Counted from the stretch's first letter, positions 8,315-17,216 are shown. The stretch: 62,855 nucleotides of DNA from Argonema galeatum A003/A1 (GCF_023333595.1 NZ_JAIQZM010000035.1:1-62855); one strand, 5' to 3'. Numbers and translations are program-made. Notes: a model not told the origin generated them from the sequence alone.

Positions 8315-9604
8315 CTACTTAGGCCCTAAACCAACAGCACCGGCGTAAATCGCCTGTTCACCTAATTCTTCTTCAATTCGCAGCAGACGATTGTATTTAG
8401 CCACCCGTTCGCTGCGACAGAGAGAACCAGTTTTGATTTGACCGGCACGAGTTGCCACAGCTAAGTCCGCGATCGTGGTATCCTCAGTTTCGCCGGAGCG
8501 ATGACTGATCACCGAACGGTAACCATTGCGGGTTGCCAGATCGATCGCTTCGAGAGTTTCCGTCAAAGAGCCAATTTGATTGAGCTTAATCAAAATGGAG
8601 TTACTGGCTTTCGTCTCAATGCCTTTTCGCAAACGGATGGGATTGGTGACAAACAAGTCATCCCCGACTAGCTGAACGGTACTACCTAACTTCTGCGTCA
8701 GCAGCGTCCAATTCTCCCAGTCTTCCTCGTGCAGTCCATCTTCGATCGAAACAATTGGGTATTGCCCAACCAAAGTCGCCATATAATCTATAAACTCACC
8801 CGGCGAGTGAGCTGCACCATCATAGACATACTGGCCTTCTTTGTAGAACTCGCTAGCTGCCACATCCAGTGCCAAAGCAACTTCTTCTCCCGGTTTATAG
8901 CCAGCCTTCTCAATAGCCGCAACCAGCAAATCTAAAGCCGCTTGATTTGACTCCAAATTGGGAGCAAAACCACCTTCATCGCCCACCCCAGTCAGCAAAC
9001 CCTTGTCGTGCAACACATTGCTCAGAGATGCAAACACCTCTGCACCCCAGCGTAGCGCTTCCCGAAAAGAGGTTGCACCCACAGGTACAATCATGAATTC
9101 TTGAAAATCCACATTGTTATCGGCATGGGCACCACCGTTGATCACGTTCATCAACGGCACTGGCAATAGGTTCGCCAAGGGGCCACCCAGGTAGCGATAT
9201 AGGGGCAGCGTCAGTGCGGCTGCACTAGCTTTGGCTGCTGCAAGGGAAACCGCCAGAATGGCATTTGCGCCCAGATTGGATTTATTGGCAGAACCATCCA
9301 GATCGATCATGGTGCGGTCTAAGAGTTCTTGATTAACCGCATCCAAACCTAACAATTCGGGAGCAATTTTTTCTTTGATATTTTCTACAGCGGTGAGAAC
9401 TCCTTTACCTCCGTAACGGCTTTTATCCCCATCCCGCAGTTCGTGGGCTTCAAACGTGCCAGTAGAAGCACCGCTGGGAACTTGGGCTAGTCCCATAACG
9501 CCGTTAGCCAGATGGACTTCCGCCTCAACTGTAGGACGCCCCCGCGAATCGAGGATTTCTCGCGCTTGAATAAATTCGATCGCAGTATCGAGTGTGTCAG
9601 TCAT
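8315..9604 (-). CDS. eno: enolase (phosphopyruvate hydratase)
   Basis: A 429-residue glycolytic enzyme interconverting 2-phosphoglycerate and phosphoenolpyruvate. Family marks are REILDSRGRPTVEAEV at the start, SGASTGTFEA, the metal-binding region SIEDGLHEEDWENW, and the signature LIKLNQIGSLTETL followed by SHRSGETEDTTIADLAV. Length is standard. It is a single gene convergent with argC, and its 3' end lies against TTTTGAC tandem repeats. Nothing is unusual in the protein. Confidence 0.98.
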   Translation of the reverse strand: MTDTLDTAIEFIQAREILDSRGRPTVEAEVHLANGVMGLAQVPSGASTGTFEAHELRDGDKSRYGGKGVLTAVENIKEKIAPELLGLDAVNQELLDRTMIDLDGSANKSNLGANAILAVSLAAAKASAAALTLPLYRYLGGPLANLLPVPLMNVINGGAHADNNVDFQEFMIVPVGATSFREALRWGAEVFASLSNVLHDKGLLTGVGDEGGFAPNLESNQAALDLLVAAIEKAGYKPGEEVALALDVAASEFYKEGQYVYDGAAHSPGEFIDYMATLVGQYPIVSIEDGLHEEDWENWTLLTQKLGSTVQLVGDDLFVTNPIRLRKGIETKASNSILIKLNQIGSLTETLEAIDLATRNGYRSVISHRSGETEDTTIADLAVATRAGQIKTGSLCRSERVAKYNRLLRIEEELGEQAIYAGAVGLGPK

Positions 9605-9857
9605 GGTGATTTAACCTTGTAGTAGCACTGATGGCAACTGGTTCACGACGGGCTGCACGTGCTTTTTGAGAAAGACGCACCCCAGCCAGCCCGATCGTTA
9701 AGCATAGATGTTTCACATACACTTCAGACACAGATTAAAGATATCTACGGATTTTGTCCGTTGTTTTGGTGACATCCTTCTTTTCCCGTAACTGTTATAG
9801 TTCGCAGCTTTAGCCTGCCCCTAGAATGGAGAAGAGCGAGTGAATTTGGAGTTGGCC

Positions 9858-10292
9858 ATGCGACTGCTACACACAATGCTACGAGTGGGCAATCTGGAAG
9901 AATCCCTTAAGTTCTACACGGAAGTGCTGGGTATGAGGTTGCTGCGCCAGAAAGAATATCCAGATGGCAAATTTACTTTGGCTTTTGTCGGATATGGGGA
10001 CGAGTCTGACCACACTGTATTGGAATTAACTTACAACTGGGGAGTTGATAAGTACGATTTGGGCGATGCTTACGGTCACATTGCGATCGGAGTCGATGAT
10101 ATTTACGGTACTTGCGAACAAATCAAGGCTCGTGGCGGTAAAGTAGTGCGAGAACCAGGCCCGATGAAACACGGTAATACTGTGATTGCTTTTGTGCAAG
10201 ACCCCGATGGGTATAAGGTTGAGCTCATTCAGGTCGGTACGACAAGCTCAGCCGCCCAGAACCAGGAATCCGAATTGGTCATTAGTCATTAG
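9858..10292 (+). CDS. gloA: lactoylglutathione lyase (glyoxalase I)
   Basis: A metal-dependent VOC-fold enzyme that converts the methylglyoxal-glutathione hemithioacetal to S-lactoylglutathione. I start it at the ATG at 9858 (MRLLHTMLRVGNLEESL, the canonical GloA start with metal ligand His5); an upstream GTG at 9840 is less likely. Other ligands visible are Glu in VLELTYNW, His in YGHIAIGVDD and Glu in GYKVELIQ. Length is 144 residues, slightly longer than E. coli GloA because of a polar tail. It ends against TTAGTCA tandem repeats. A second VOC protein of different subtype lies at 18140. Confidence 0.95.
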   Translation: MRLLHTMLRVGNLEESLKFYTEVLGMRLLRQKEYPDGKFTLAFVGYGDESDHTVLELTYNWGVDKYDLGDAYGHIAIGVDDIYGTCEQIKARGGKVVREPGPMKHGNTVIAFVQDPDGYKVELIQVGTTSSAAQNQESELVISH

Positions 10293-10319
10293 TCATTAGT
10301 CATTAGTCATTGGTCATTA
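10275..10319. repeat. TTAGTCA tandem heptamers
   Basis: Seven or so head-to-tail TTAGTCA/TTGGTCA units begin at the gloA stop codon and are then interrupted by a MITE. The array resumes at 10410-10443. This suggests the element inserted into an existing STRR array. Confidence 0.8.
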
Positions 10320-10407
10320 GACATCTCCTTTCATAGAATGTAGAGACGTTGCATGCAACGTCTCTACAAGGGTTCAAGGGTTAGCACCTTTAATTTCTGG
10401 AGATGTC
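10320..10407. mobile_element. 88 bp MITE, copy 1 (GACATCTCC ends, TA target)
   Basis: Terminal inverted repeats GACATCTCC and GGAGATGTC are flanked by TA. A near-perfect internal palindrome GTAGAGACGTTGC / GCAACGTCTCTAC follows the left end, then CACCTTTAATTTCTGGAGA at the right. Two more copies are at 14759-14845 and 17257-17343. It has no coding capacity. The TA duplication suggests mobilisation by an IS630/Tc1-mariner-type transposase elsewhere in the genome. Confidence 0.85.
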
Positions 10408-10501
10408 TATTGGTCATTGGTCATTAGTCATTAGTCATTGGTCAGAAGAGTTTCTTTGTCCCCCTTGTCCCCCTTGTCCCTTTGGACTTTTGACTTTTGG
10501 C

Positions 10502-10530
10502 TGCACAAGTTCTGTGAATCATGCTATCCT
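10502..10530 (+). promoter_or_regulatory. candidate promoter of the SRP RNA gene
   Basis: TATCCT at 10525-10530 lies seven bases before the inferred 5' end of the RNA. A weak TGCACA at 10502-10507 sits 17 bp upstream. It is placed by position relative to the RNA; the -35 box is poor. Confidence 0.35.
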
Positions 10531-10537
10531 AGTCTTA

Positions 10538-10634
10538 GACCTGGACTCACGCGGCCACAACGCCCAAACCTTGTCAGAACCGGAAGGTAGCAGCAATACG
10601 GGATGCTTGTAGCAGGCGTGAACTCCGGGTCACC
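10538..10634 (+). ncRNA. ffs: signal recognition particle RNA (4.5S type)
   Basis: It holds the invariant SRP domain IV core: CAGAACCGGAAGGTAGCAGC spans the asymmetric and symmetric loops and the GGAA tetraloop. The ends pair as a long stem (GACCTGGACTCACGC against GCGTGAACTCCGGGTC), giving a rod of about 97 nt, the usual size of bacterial 4.5S RNA. A seven-T run follows at 10636-10642. The RNA joins Ffh to target membrane proteins to the translocon. The phasin-like gene starts 24 bp downstream. Confidence 0.95.
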
Positions 10635-10658
10635 CTTTTTTTAAGAGCAGCAGCGGCT

Positions 10659-11030
10659 ATGGCTGGTTTAGGAGATCTGGTTAAAAAAGCGTTTTACCTG
10701 GGAGTTGGGGTAGTTGCCTCTGCGGGAGAGAAGGCGGGCGTAACACTAGGGGAACTGCGAGAGCAAGCCCAAAAACTCACAGATGAAATGGTGGCAAAAG
10801 GCGAAATGACAACCGAAGAAGCCCGACGTCTGGTTGACGAGATGGTAAACCGAGCCCAGCAGCAGCAACCTATCACCTCATCCACGGACACCAAACCTTC
10901 TGAACCGCGTCGCATTGAAATTGTCGTTGAAGACGATGACTCCGCTGGGGGGGAAACTAAAAATGTGGATTCTTTAAGAGAACAAGTTATAGCACTGCAA
11001 GAAGAACTGCGCCATCTGAAGCAGGATTAG
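10659..11030 (+). CDS. phasin-like coiled-coil protein
   Basis: A 123-residue protein with an amphipathic N-terminal helix (GLGDLVKKAFYLGVGVVA), then a charged helix containing MTTEEARRLVDEMVNRA, an acidic linker rich in Ser and Pro, and a short C-terminal coiled coil (LREQVIALQEELRHLKQ). The helix-plus-EARRLVDE layout is that of phasin / polyhydroxyalkanoate granule-associated-like proteins. It follows ffs directly and may be transcribed by readthrough. The family call rests on overall resemblance. A role in granule or membrane association is plausible but not shown. Confidence 0.65.
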   Translation: MAGLGDLVKKAFYLGVGVVASAGEKAGVTLGELREQAQKLTDEMVAKGEMTTEEARRLVDEMVNRAQQQQPITSSTDTKPSEPRRIEIVVEDDDSAGGETKNVDSLREQVIALQEELRHLKQD

Positions 11031-11217
11031 TATGGTGACAGCAGATGCGTTGTCAGCACTTGAAGTTATGCTAGGTGCTTATGGTTACAGAATCAGCCTT
11101 TTGGCATAGATTGGCAAGCTACAATGGCTAATAATTGTTTATAAAGATGTTCACATTAAAAGGCTTGTCTCAAGAAGATTCTAATTTATTTTGAGAGCTA
11201 GGCCAACATAAAAAACT

Positions 11218-11652
11218 ATGGAAGAATTGCAGAAAAATTTGGTTGAAATACTAGAGACGGTTGCGAATGACGCGGAGCAGTTCTTACTTGATATTACTGA
11301 AGCGCTGGAAACGTTTGCAGTGGTTACTGAAGAAGTTGCCCATGAGTTGCAGACCAGTATATCAGAAGATGTAGAGCGGTTTTTTAGTCAAGTGGTCGAG
11401 CCATTTCTGGGGCTGAATTCGCAACTGGAAGAGACATTTTTCGAGGATGAATGGTCAGTAAGCGATCCGGAAGTTTGTTTGCAAACCCAACATCCTGCTT
11501 GTGTTGGTTGTCGTCATTTCCACGGTCAAGCTTATGGGGGTAATTTGTTAGTTTGTGGAATGCACCCTTATGGTTGGGATGGGGATAATTGCCCAGATTG
11601 GGAATCGGGTGACAGAATGGATAACGATTACAATCCACCATTTATTTTTTAG
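11218..11652 (+). CDS. conserved hypothetical protein with a Cys/His cluster
   Basis: A 144-residue protein. Residues 1-75 are an acidic helical region (for example NDAEQFLLDITEALETFAVV). The C-terminal 55 residues carry a cysteine/histidine cluster: HPACVGCRHFHG, LLVCGMHPYGWDGDNCPDW. Four cysteines with interleaved histidines suggest a small zinc or iron-sulfur site. I do not know a named family. It lies ten bases upstream of queF on the same strand and may be co-transcribed with it. Function unknown. Confidence 0.7.
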   Translation: MEELQKNLVEILETVANDAEQFLLDITEALETFAVVTEEVAHELQTSISEDVERFFSQVVEPFLGLNSQLEETFFEDEWSVSDPEVCLQTQHPACVGCRHFHGQAYGGNLLVCGMHPYGWDGDNCPDWESGDRMDNDYNPPFIF

Positions 11653-11661
11653 GTACTTATC

Positions 11662-12093
11662 ATGGCTAACTCCTCAACTCAATTCAATACCACGCCAGAG
11701 TCGGTAGTATTGGAGCAAACTTTAGAGATGAAGTATGGGGAACGGGATATTGAGGAAGGAAAGCTGATCACTTTCCCCAATCCCCGCGTGGGGCGACGCT
11801 ACAATATCAACATTACTTTGCCAGAGTTTACTTGTAAATGTCCGTTTTCTGGATATCCTGATTTTGCGACAATCCACGTTACCTATGTGCCGGATGAAAA
11901 GGTGGTGGAGCTGAAGGCGCTGAAACTTTATATTAACAGCTATCGCGATCGTTACATATCTCACGAAGAATCGGTTAATCAAATTTTGGATGATTTTATT
12001 GCTGCTTGCGATCCTTTAGAGGTAAGTGTCAAAGGGGATTTTACTCCTCGCGGTAATGTACATACGGTGATTGAGGCGCGTCACCAAAAGTAA
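11662..12093 (+). CDS. queF: NADPH-dependent preQ0 reductase QueF
   Basis: A 143-residue short-type (YkvM-like) QueF. It reduces the nitrile of 7-cyano-7-deazaguanine to preQ1 in queuosine tRNA modification. The nitrile-attacking cysteine is C60 in CPFSGYPDFA, with the general acid D67. The QueF motif ELKALKLY is at residues 83-90. The conserved SHEESVNQILDDF and DFTPRGNVHT segments are present. No preQ1 riboswitch is evident in the ten-base gap upstream, and regulation is probably shared with the preceding gene. Other que genes are not in the window. Confidence 0.97.
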   Translation: MANSSTQFNTTPESVVLEQTLEMKYGERDIEEGKLITFPNPRVGRRYNINITLPEFTCKCPFSGYPDFATIHVTYVPDEKVVELKALKLYINSYRDRYISHEESVNQILDDFIAACDPLEVSVKGDFTPRGNVHTVIEARHQK

Positions 12094-12128
12094 GAGGGAA
12101 GAGGGAATCCCTCTTCCGCCTTCCGCCA

Positions 12129-13523
12129 TCAACTTTCGCTGGCTAATGAGGTGGGTGCGATCGCAACTTCTTCACTCATTGTAGGCGTTTTGAGTCTATC
12201 CAAAATCTCTATAATCTCGCGCTCAAAGGCTACTTGAGCGCGATTTGTTCTACCGCCTACATAAAGGAGTCCATCTTCTTGTAAGGCCCAAATCTGGGAG
12301 TGAGAGACATAGCTCATAATCACGCCTAGCATGAGTAAACCAAAGCCAGTGTAAACAAATGGAATACCCGGATCGGCTTTAATTTGCAAACCAGTACTGC
12401 CAACAACTTCCACAATTTTGAACCTGACGCCATTGATTTCGGCGGACATTCCTTCGCGAAGAGTGGATATTAGTTTACCAGCAGTATCGTAAATTAATAA
12501 AGTTCCTTGCAAGTCCCGTGTTAAAAGGGAAACTCCCTCACTCAAATCCGGTTTGGTGGGAATCCAAGTTCCCCAAATTCTACCTTTACCGCCGGTATCT
12601 AATTGAGCCATAGGCAACTCCAAAATTGGGCTATTATTAAACTGGAATCGGATCGCGGCGATGCCCCAATCTGTCTGATAAAATGTCACTCCCCGATAGC
12701 GTAGCGGTTTGTTGACGTAAATTGTCTGACGATCTACTTCTTTTCCTTCTTTGTCCAAAACTGATAGATCGGAATAAAACTGGTTAACTGAGCCTTGTGG
12801 CGTGTAATCAATCCAGAAGCGATTTACCTTTAATGACCAATCTTTGGGAAATTGCGGTTCGGCCAAAGGCCCAGCTTCAATGATATTTTTGACTTGAAAA
12901 GTTTGCCCGCTAGGAACCATTTCTTGAGCTAGAAATCCGCTCATAGCTCCCCAAATCGACCCTGCCAAAATGAGTAGCATACTGGCATGAACGACGATCG
13001 GGCCGATGCGTCCGACTATGCCTTTACGAGCATAGAGAGTATTTGCTTCTTGAAAGATGCGATAGCCGCGCTTTTGCAAAGCAGGCAATAACGAATTTAT
13101 CGAACCTATTTCTATTTCTGCACTTAAAGCTAATTTTTCAAACTGGCGGGGTTGGTCGTAAAATTTCCAACTGCGGGCAGCTTTTAAAGCTGGAAATTGA
13201 CGGGTAAAGGTGCAGGCTGTTAAGCTGCTGCCAAACAGAATTAGCAGGGATAAAAACCACCAAGTTCGATAAACATCGTTTAATCCCAAGATTAAGATAA
13301 CTTTCCAGGTGAGGAACCCAAATAAAGCTGGATGTTCTGGATAGTTTGTCTGGTAAAATGGGATAGATTGAGCTTGTTCGATTACGGTGCCGCTGATGCT
13401 GAATAGTGCGATCGCTAGCAGTAGCAAAATCGCAAATCGTAAATTTGCCAGTAGCGGCAATAACTCGCCCTGGAAGAATTTTTTTACTTTGGTAATTGGT
13501 GATTGGTAATTGTTAATTGTCAT
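12129..13523 (-). CDS. ccsB: cytochrome c biogenesis protein CcsB/Ccs1 (ResB family)
   Basis: A 464-residue membrane protein of the system II cytochrome c maturation pathway. With CcsA (not in the window) it delivers and ligates heme on the lumenal side of the thylakoid. Three hydrophobic segments lie in the N-terminal 200 residues (LRFAILLLLAIALFSISGTV, WWFLSLLILFGSSL, IVVHASMLLILAGSIWG). A large lumenal domain follows (VNKPLRYRGVTFYQTDWG), then a last membrane span (GFGLLMLGVIMSYVSHSQIW). It lies 55 bp downstream of ccdA on the same strand, so the pair probably form one unit. Confidence 0.93.
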   Translation of the reverse strand: MTINNYQSPITKVKKFFQGELLPLLANLRFAILLLLAIALFSISGTVIEQAQSIPFYQTNYPEHPALFGFLTWKVILILGLNDVYRTWWFLSLLILFGSSLTACTFTRQFPALKAARSWKFYDQPRQFEKLALSAEIEIGSINSLLPALQKRGYRIFQEANTLYARKGIVGRIGPIVVHASMLLILAGSIWGAMSGFLAQEMVPSGQTFQVKNIIEAGPLAEPQFPKDWSLKVNRFWIDYTPQGSVNQFYSDLSVLDKEGKEVDRQTIYVNKPLRYRGVTFYQTDWGIAAIRFQFNNSPILELPMAQLDTGGKGRIWGTWIPTKPDLSEGVSLLTRDLQGTLLIYDTAGKLISTLREGMSAEINGVRFKIVEVVGSTGLQIKADPGIPFVYTGFGLLMLGVIMSYVSHSQIWALQEDGLLYVGGRTNRAQVAFEREIIEILDRLKTPTMSEEVAIAPTSLASES

Positions 13524-13578
13524 TTTTCCTTATTTTTATTTCAATCGCGCTTTTTCTTGAGTGATTCCGAATTGGTAG

Positions 13579-14319
13579 TTACCACATTTTCACTGGAATC
13601 CGAGACAGCAGCGAAAATACGCCAAATCCTACTAACAATGCGCCGCTAACTGGATTTATCCAACCAGACCAACGACGCAATTCCAATAATTTTTTAATAG
13701 AGGCGGTGAAAGTACCAGCCACAATTAATGGTGCAACGTATCCTAATGTATAGGATAGCAGCAAAACAGCGCCTAAAATCACGTCTTTCTTTGTCGCAAC
13801 AAATCCCAACAATGTTGCTAGAACGGGGGTGCTGCAAGGAGAAGCAACTAAGCCGAATGTTAAACCTAGCAGATAGGAACGGACTCCTGCTGGTAAATCT
13901 TTGGAGATAAATTCTGTGTTGGTAAAGGATGGAAACTGTAAAGGCAGGGCTTCTAGTAAGTTTAACCCCATCAGGATAGCGATAATGCTAACGACGATCG
14001 GCAACCCAATGCCAATTTGACCGTAAACTTGTCCCAGCAAACCTGCGGCAATTCCCAATCCAGCGAGTGTGGTTGCCAATCCCAAGGAGAACCAGGTGGA
14101 TTGTGCGGCTGCTTGCAGGCGGCTTTTGGCTTCATAGCCGCCGATGTAGCCGATCGTAATCGGTAACATGGAAAGCATACAGGGTGTCAGGCTGGTGAGC
14201 AAGCCCGCTGCAAAAATGATGCCCACACTCAGCCAACTGAGTTGAGTTAGCTGAGTTTTGACGAGGGTATCGGCAAATTGTCCGAGGTGGTAGAGATAAG
14301 TTTGCAGTGTTTCTATCAT
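13579..14319 (-). CDS. ccdA: thiol-disulfide transporter CcdA
   Basis: A 246-residue polytopic membrane protein of the DsbD/CcdA family with six predicted spans. It carries reducing equivalents across the membrane for apocytochrome c thioreduction. The redox cysteines are C47 in the SLTPCMLSMLP motif and C162 in the ASPCSTPVLATLLG motif, the expected pair in spans one and four. It precedes ccsB by 55 bp on the same strand, the usual system II pairing. Length is typical for cyanobacterial CcdA. Confidence 0.95.
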   Translation of the reverse strand: MIETLQTYLYHLGQFADTLVKTQLTQLSWLSVGIIFAAGLLTSLTPCMLSMLPITIGYIGGYEAKSRLQAAAQSTWFSLGLATTLAGLGIAAGLLGQVYGQIGIGLPIVVSIIAILMGLNLLEALPLQFPSFTNTEFISKDLPAGVRSYLLGLTFGLVASPCSTPVLATLLGFVATKKDVILGAVLLLSYTLGYVAPLIVAGTFTASIKKLLELRRWSGWINPVSGALLVGFGVFSLLSRIPVKMW

Positions 14320-14425
14320 GCTGGGGCTAGTGGAATGCTTGACCTGTCTGCATTGTAGCTTAGATTCGATTTGGGCAAAATATACCAGAATAAAAATAAG
14401 GAGTTAAATGAGGTAAGTAATACCC

Positions 14426-14686
14426 GTGACAAGTATTAATATTTCTCTACCTGACTCAATGCGAACTTATATTGAAGAACAGGTAGCCCAAGGGGGTTAT
14501 AGTACAGTTAGCGAGTATTTTCGTGAGTTAATTCGCCAAGACCAAAAACGCAAAGCTACAGAACGTTTGGAAGGGATGTTATTAGAGGGTTTGGAATCAG
14601 GAAATGCTACGGCGATGACGGAGCAAGATTGGATGGAGATTCGTCAAGCTGTGCGATCGCGTATTTCCAAGCATCAGGGGTTGTAG
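14426..14686 (+). CDS. parD: ParD-type ribbon-helix-helix antitoxin
   Basis: An 86-residue antitoxin with GTG start. The ribbon-helix-helix N-terminus INISLPDSMRTYIEEQVAQG and the GGYSTVSEYFRELIRQDQ helix are diagnostic of ParD/CC2985 antitoxins. The C-terminal tail would bind ParE. The partner toxin gene, eight bases downstream, is cut after about 20 codons by a MITE, so this antitoxin now lacks its cognate toxin in cis. It may persist as a free antitoxin or autorepressor. Confidence 0.9.
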   Translation: MTSINISLPDSMRTYIEEQVAQGGYSTVSEYFRELIRQDQKRKATERLEGMLLEGLESGNATAMTEQDWMEIRQAVRSRISKHQGL

Positions 14687-14694
14687 GGGGAAAA

Positions 14695-14769
14695 ATGACC
14701 TCGCTCCAAAAACGTCCACAAGTTATCCGTGACTTGATTGAATTAGCGACTTACATTAGGCATCTCTAA
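14695..14769 (+). pseudogene. ParE toxin remnant truncated by a MITE
   Basis: The ATG at 14695 opens MTSLQKRPQVIRDLIELATYI, the N-terminus of RelE/ParE toxins that usually continues into the plasmid-stabilisation fold. After ATYI the sequence switches to the left end of the MITE at 14759 and stops two codons into it. I cannot find the rest of ParE on the far side, so sequence was also lost. Gene order and spacing after parD fit a standard parDE operon. Confidence 0.8.
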
Positions 14770-14845
14770 AAAAGAATGTAGAGACGTTGCATGCAACGTC
14801 TCTACAAGGGTTCCAGGTAACGCACCTTTAATTTGTGGAGATGTC
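14759..14845. mobile_element. 87 bp MITE, copy 2 (inside parE)
   Basis: It matches copies 1 and 3 across the whole length, with left end GGCATCTCT (two mismatches) and right end GGAGATGTC, both next to TA. The internal palindrome is identical (GTAGAGACGTTGC / GCAACGTCTCTAC). Its right end contributes the first codons of an upstream-extended frame of the TPR-CHAT gene, so that extension is probably not the true start. Confidence 0.85.
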
Positions 14846-14907
14846 TAAAGATCAAAACTGCCAAAATCTTTGTTTATCCTGCCGTTTCACCTTGGAGTAA
14901 AACAGTA

Positions 14908-17196
14908 ATGTCGCTGCACTTTTCCCAGAAAATGACCGTGCATCTCCGAAAAATTGGCTTTACTGTACTGATTACGCTGCTGAGTGCTGGTGCAATACCT
15001 TTTGCTGCTAATTTAAGGGTAATATTCTCTACGCCGCTGGTGTTGGCGCAAACGCCTGATGCACGCGAAGCAGAAGCAGATAGACTGTTGCAACAAGGAA
15101 TTGAGCAAGCAAAGACCAGTCAATTTGAAGCAGCATTGCAGTCTTGGCAACAAGCGCTTGCTATTTATAAGGAAATTGGCAATCAAAGGGGAGAAGCCAG
15201 AGCGTTACTATTAATGGGAGGTGCTTACGCTGTTTTAAGAGATTTACCTCACGCTATTGAGTTCTTAGAACAGGGTGTAACTATCGCACACTCAATCAAT
15301 GACCCCCAGCTAGAGAAATTAGGTCAGCAAGCTTTATCACAACTTCAAGGTCAAAATAATCCCCGGAAAGTAGAAGCAGATAGATTATTGCAACAAGGGA
15401 TTGAGCAGTTTCAGACCAGTCAATTTGAAGCAGCGTTACAGTCTTGGCAACAAGCACTGACGATTTACAGGGAAATTAAAGACCGAAAAGTGGAGGGAAA
15501 TGCACTCGGAAATCTGGGAGAAGCTTACCGTAACCTGGGAGACTACCCAAAAGCTATAGAATACTATCAGCAAAGTTTGGCTATTTCACGGGAAATTAAA
15601 GACCGCCAAGGAGAGGGAACCTTACTCGGAAATCTGGGAAATGCTTACTATTCCCTGGGAGACTACCCAAAAGCTATAGAATACCAACAGCAAAGTTTGG
15701 CCATTTTACGGGAAATCAAAGACCGACTTGGGGAGGGAAAGTCACTCAATAATCTAGGATTTACTCTATTCAAATCTGGCAATCTCGCAGCAGCAGAGAC
15801 AACCCTCAACAATGCTATTGAAGTATACGAATCACTCCGAGGTGGGTTAAACGATGCCCAAAAAGTATCAATTTTTGAGGACCAATCTCGGTCCTATCGC
15901 ACTTTACAACAAGTTCTCATTGCCCAGAATAAAACAGATACCGCGCTCGAAATAGCTGAACGAGGTCGCGCTAGAGCATTTGTGGAATTATTAGCCAAAA
16001 AATTAACTTCTAATCCTCAAGAAACCTTGCCTACTGCATCTCTTAAACCTACCATTACCCAGCTTAAAAAAATTGCCCAACAGCAAAAATCTACCTTAGT
16101 TCAATATTCGATAATTTATGATGACTTCCAAATCCAAGGTAAACAGCAATGGAAACAATCAGAACTATATATTTGGGTAATCAAACCCACAGGGGAAGTT
16201 ACCTTTCGCCGCAGCGACCTCAAACCATTATGGCAGAAACAAAATACAACATTAGCAGACCTCGTTACCACCAGTCGGGAATCAATCGGCGTCAGAGGTC
16301 GAGGTTTATTTGTATCCGCTAGAGTTGAAGGAGTAAACCAAACAGAAAAATTACAACAACTACATCAATTACTCATCCAACCAATTGCTGATTTACTACC
16401 TACAGATCCTAACGCCCGTGTTACTTTCGTTCCTCAAGACGAATTATTCCTAGTTCCCTTTGTTGCACTCCTTGACGCGCAAGGCAAATATCTAATCGAA
16501 AAACATACAATTCTGACTGCACCATCAATTCAAGTATTAGATTTAACTCATCAACAACGACAATTAGTTTCAGGTAAAGATATCTTAATTGTCGGTAATC
16601 CCAATATGCCTAGTATTGCACCTAAATTTGGAGAAACACCGCAAAAATTACCCAGTTTACCCGGTTCAGAAGCCGAAGCAAAAACGATTGCTCAATTATT
16701 CAATACGCAAGCGCTTACAGGTAATGATGCTACCAAATTAGCGATATTACAGTTATTACCAAAAGCCAGGATTATTCATTTAGCAACGCACGGATTACTG
16801 GATGATTTTACAGGTCTAGGCATACCCGGTGCAGTAGCACTTGCACCATCAGGAAATGATAATGGTTTACTGACTTCTAGCGAAATTTTGGATTTGAAAT
16901 TACACGCCGAATTAGTAGTTTTAAGTGCTTGCGATACTGGACGTGGAAAACTAACTGGTGATGGCGTAATTGGATTATCACGTAGTTTAATTAGTGCGGG
17001 CGTACCCAGTGTAATTGTATCGCTTTGGTCGGTGCCAGATGCCCCAACAGCAGCGTTGATGGCTGAATTTTATCAAAATCTTCAAAAAATGCCTGATAAG
17101 GCGCAGGCATTGCGGCAGGCGATGTTGAAGGTGATGAAAAGTAATCCTGAACCGAAAAATTGGGCAGCTTTTACTCTGATTGGAGAAGCTGAGTGA
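14908..17196 (+). CDS. secreted TPR-CHAT (caspase-like) protein
   Basis: I take the ATG at 14908, giving 762 residues with a signal-like hydrophobic stretch (FTVLITLLSAGAIPFAANL) and possible cleavage after LVLA-Q. The frame also extends upstream to a TTG inside the MITE. About five TPR units follow (GNLGEAYRNLGDYPKAIEYY type), two of them near-identical copies. The C-terminal 300 residues are a CHAT domain, a clan CD caspase-like peptidase, with the dyad His628 in IHLATHG and Cys675 in LSACDTG. Both catalytic residues are intact. CHAT proteins are common in filamentous cyanobacteria; the substrate and the trigger sensed by the TPRs are unknown. Confidence 0.9.
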   Translation: MSLHFSQKMTVHLRKIGFTVLITLLSAGAIPFAANLRVIFSTPLVLAQTPDAREAEADRLLQQGIEQAKTSQFEAALQSWQQALAIYKEIGNQRGEARALLLMGGAYAVLRDLPHAIEFLEQGVTIAHSINDPQLEKLGQQALSQLQGQNNPRKVEADRLLQQGIEQFQTSQFEAALQSWQQALTIYREIKDRKVEGNALGNLGEAYRNLGDYPKAIEYYQQSLAISREIKDRQGEGTLLGNLGNAYYSLGDYPKAIEYQQQSLAILREIKDRLGEGKSLNNLGFTLFKSGNLAAAETTLNNAIEVYESLRGGLNDAQKVSIFEDQSRSYRTLQQVLIAQNKTDTALEIAERGRARAFVELLAKKLTSNPQETLPTASLKPTITQLKKIAQQQKSTLVQYSIIYDDFQIQGKQQWKQSELYIWVIKPTGEVTFRRSDLKPLWQKQNTTLADLVTTSRESIGVRGRGLFVSARVEGVNQTEKLQQLHQLLIQPIADLLPTDPNARVTFVPQDELFLVPFVALLDAQGKYLIEKHTILTAPSIQVLDLTHQQRQLVSGKDILIVGNPNMPSIAPKFGETPQKLPSLPGSEAEAKTIAQLFNTQALTGNDATKLAILQLLPKARIIHLATHGLLDDFTGLGIPGAVALAPSGNDNGLLTSSEILDLKLHAELVVLSACDTGRGKLTGDGVIGLSRSLISAGVPSVIVSLWSVPDAPTAALMAEFYQNLQKMPDKAQALRQAMLKVMKSNPEPKNWAAFTLIGEAE

Positions 17197-17216
17197 GCAA
17201 AAAAACTCGGTGTACT

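Noticed and set aside
6840..10445. CRISPR array suggested by regular short repeats
   Set aside because: Units are 7-8 bp head to tail without spacers; these are STRRs, and no cas genes are present.
10403..10612. 69-codon frame over the SRP RNA
   Set aside because: It translates heptamer repeats and the ffs gene; the RNA core explains the sequence.
14833..14907. N-terminal extension of the TPR-CHAT gene from a TTG
   Set aside because: The extension begins inside the MITE and precedes a proper signal peptide start at 14908.
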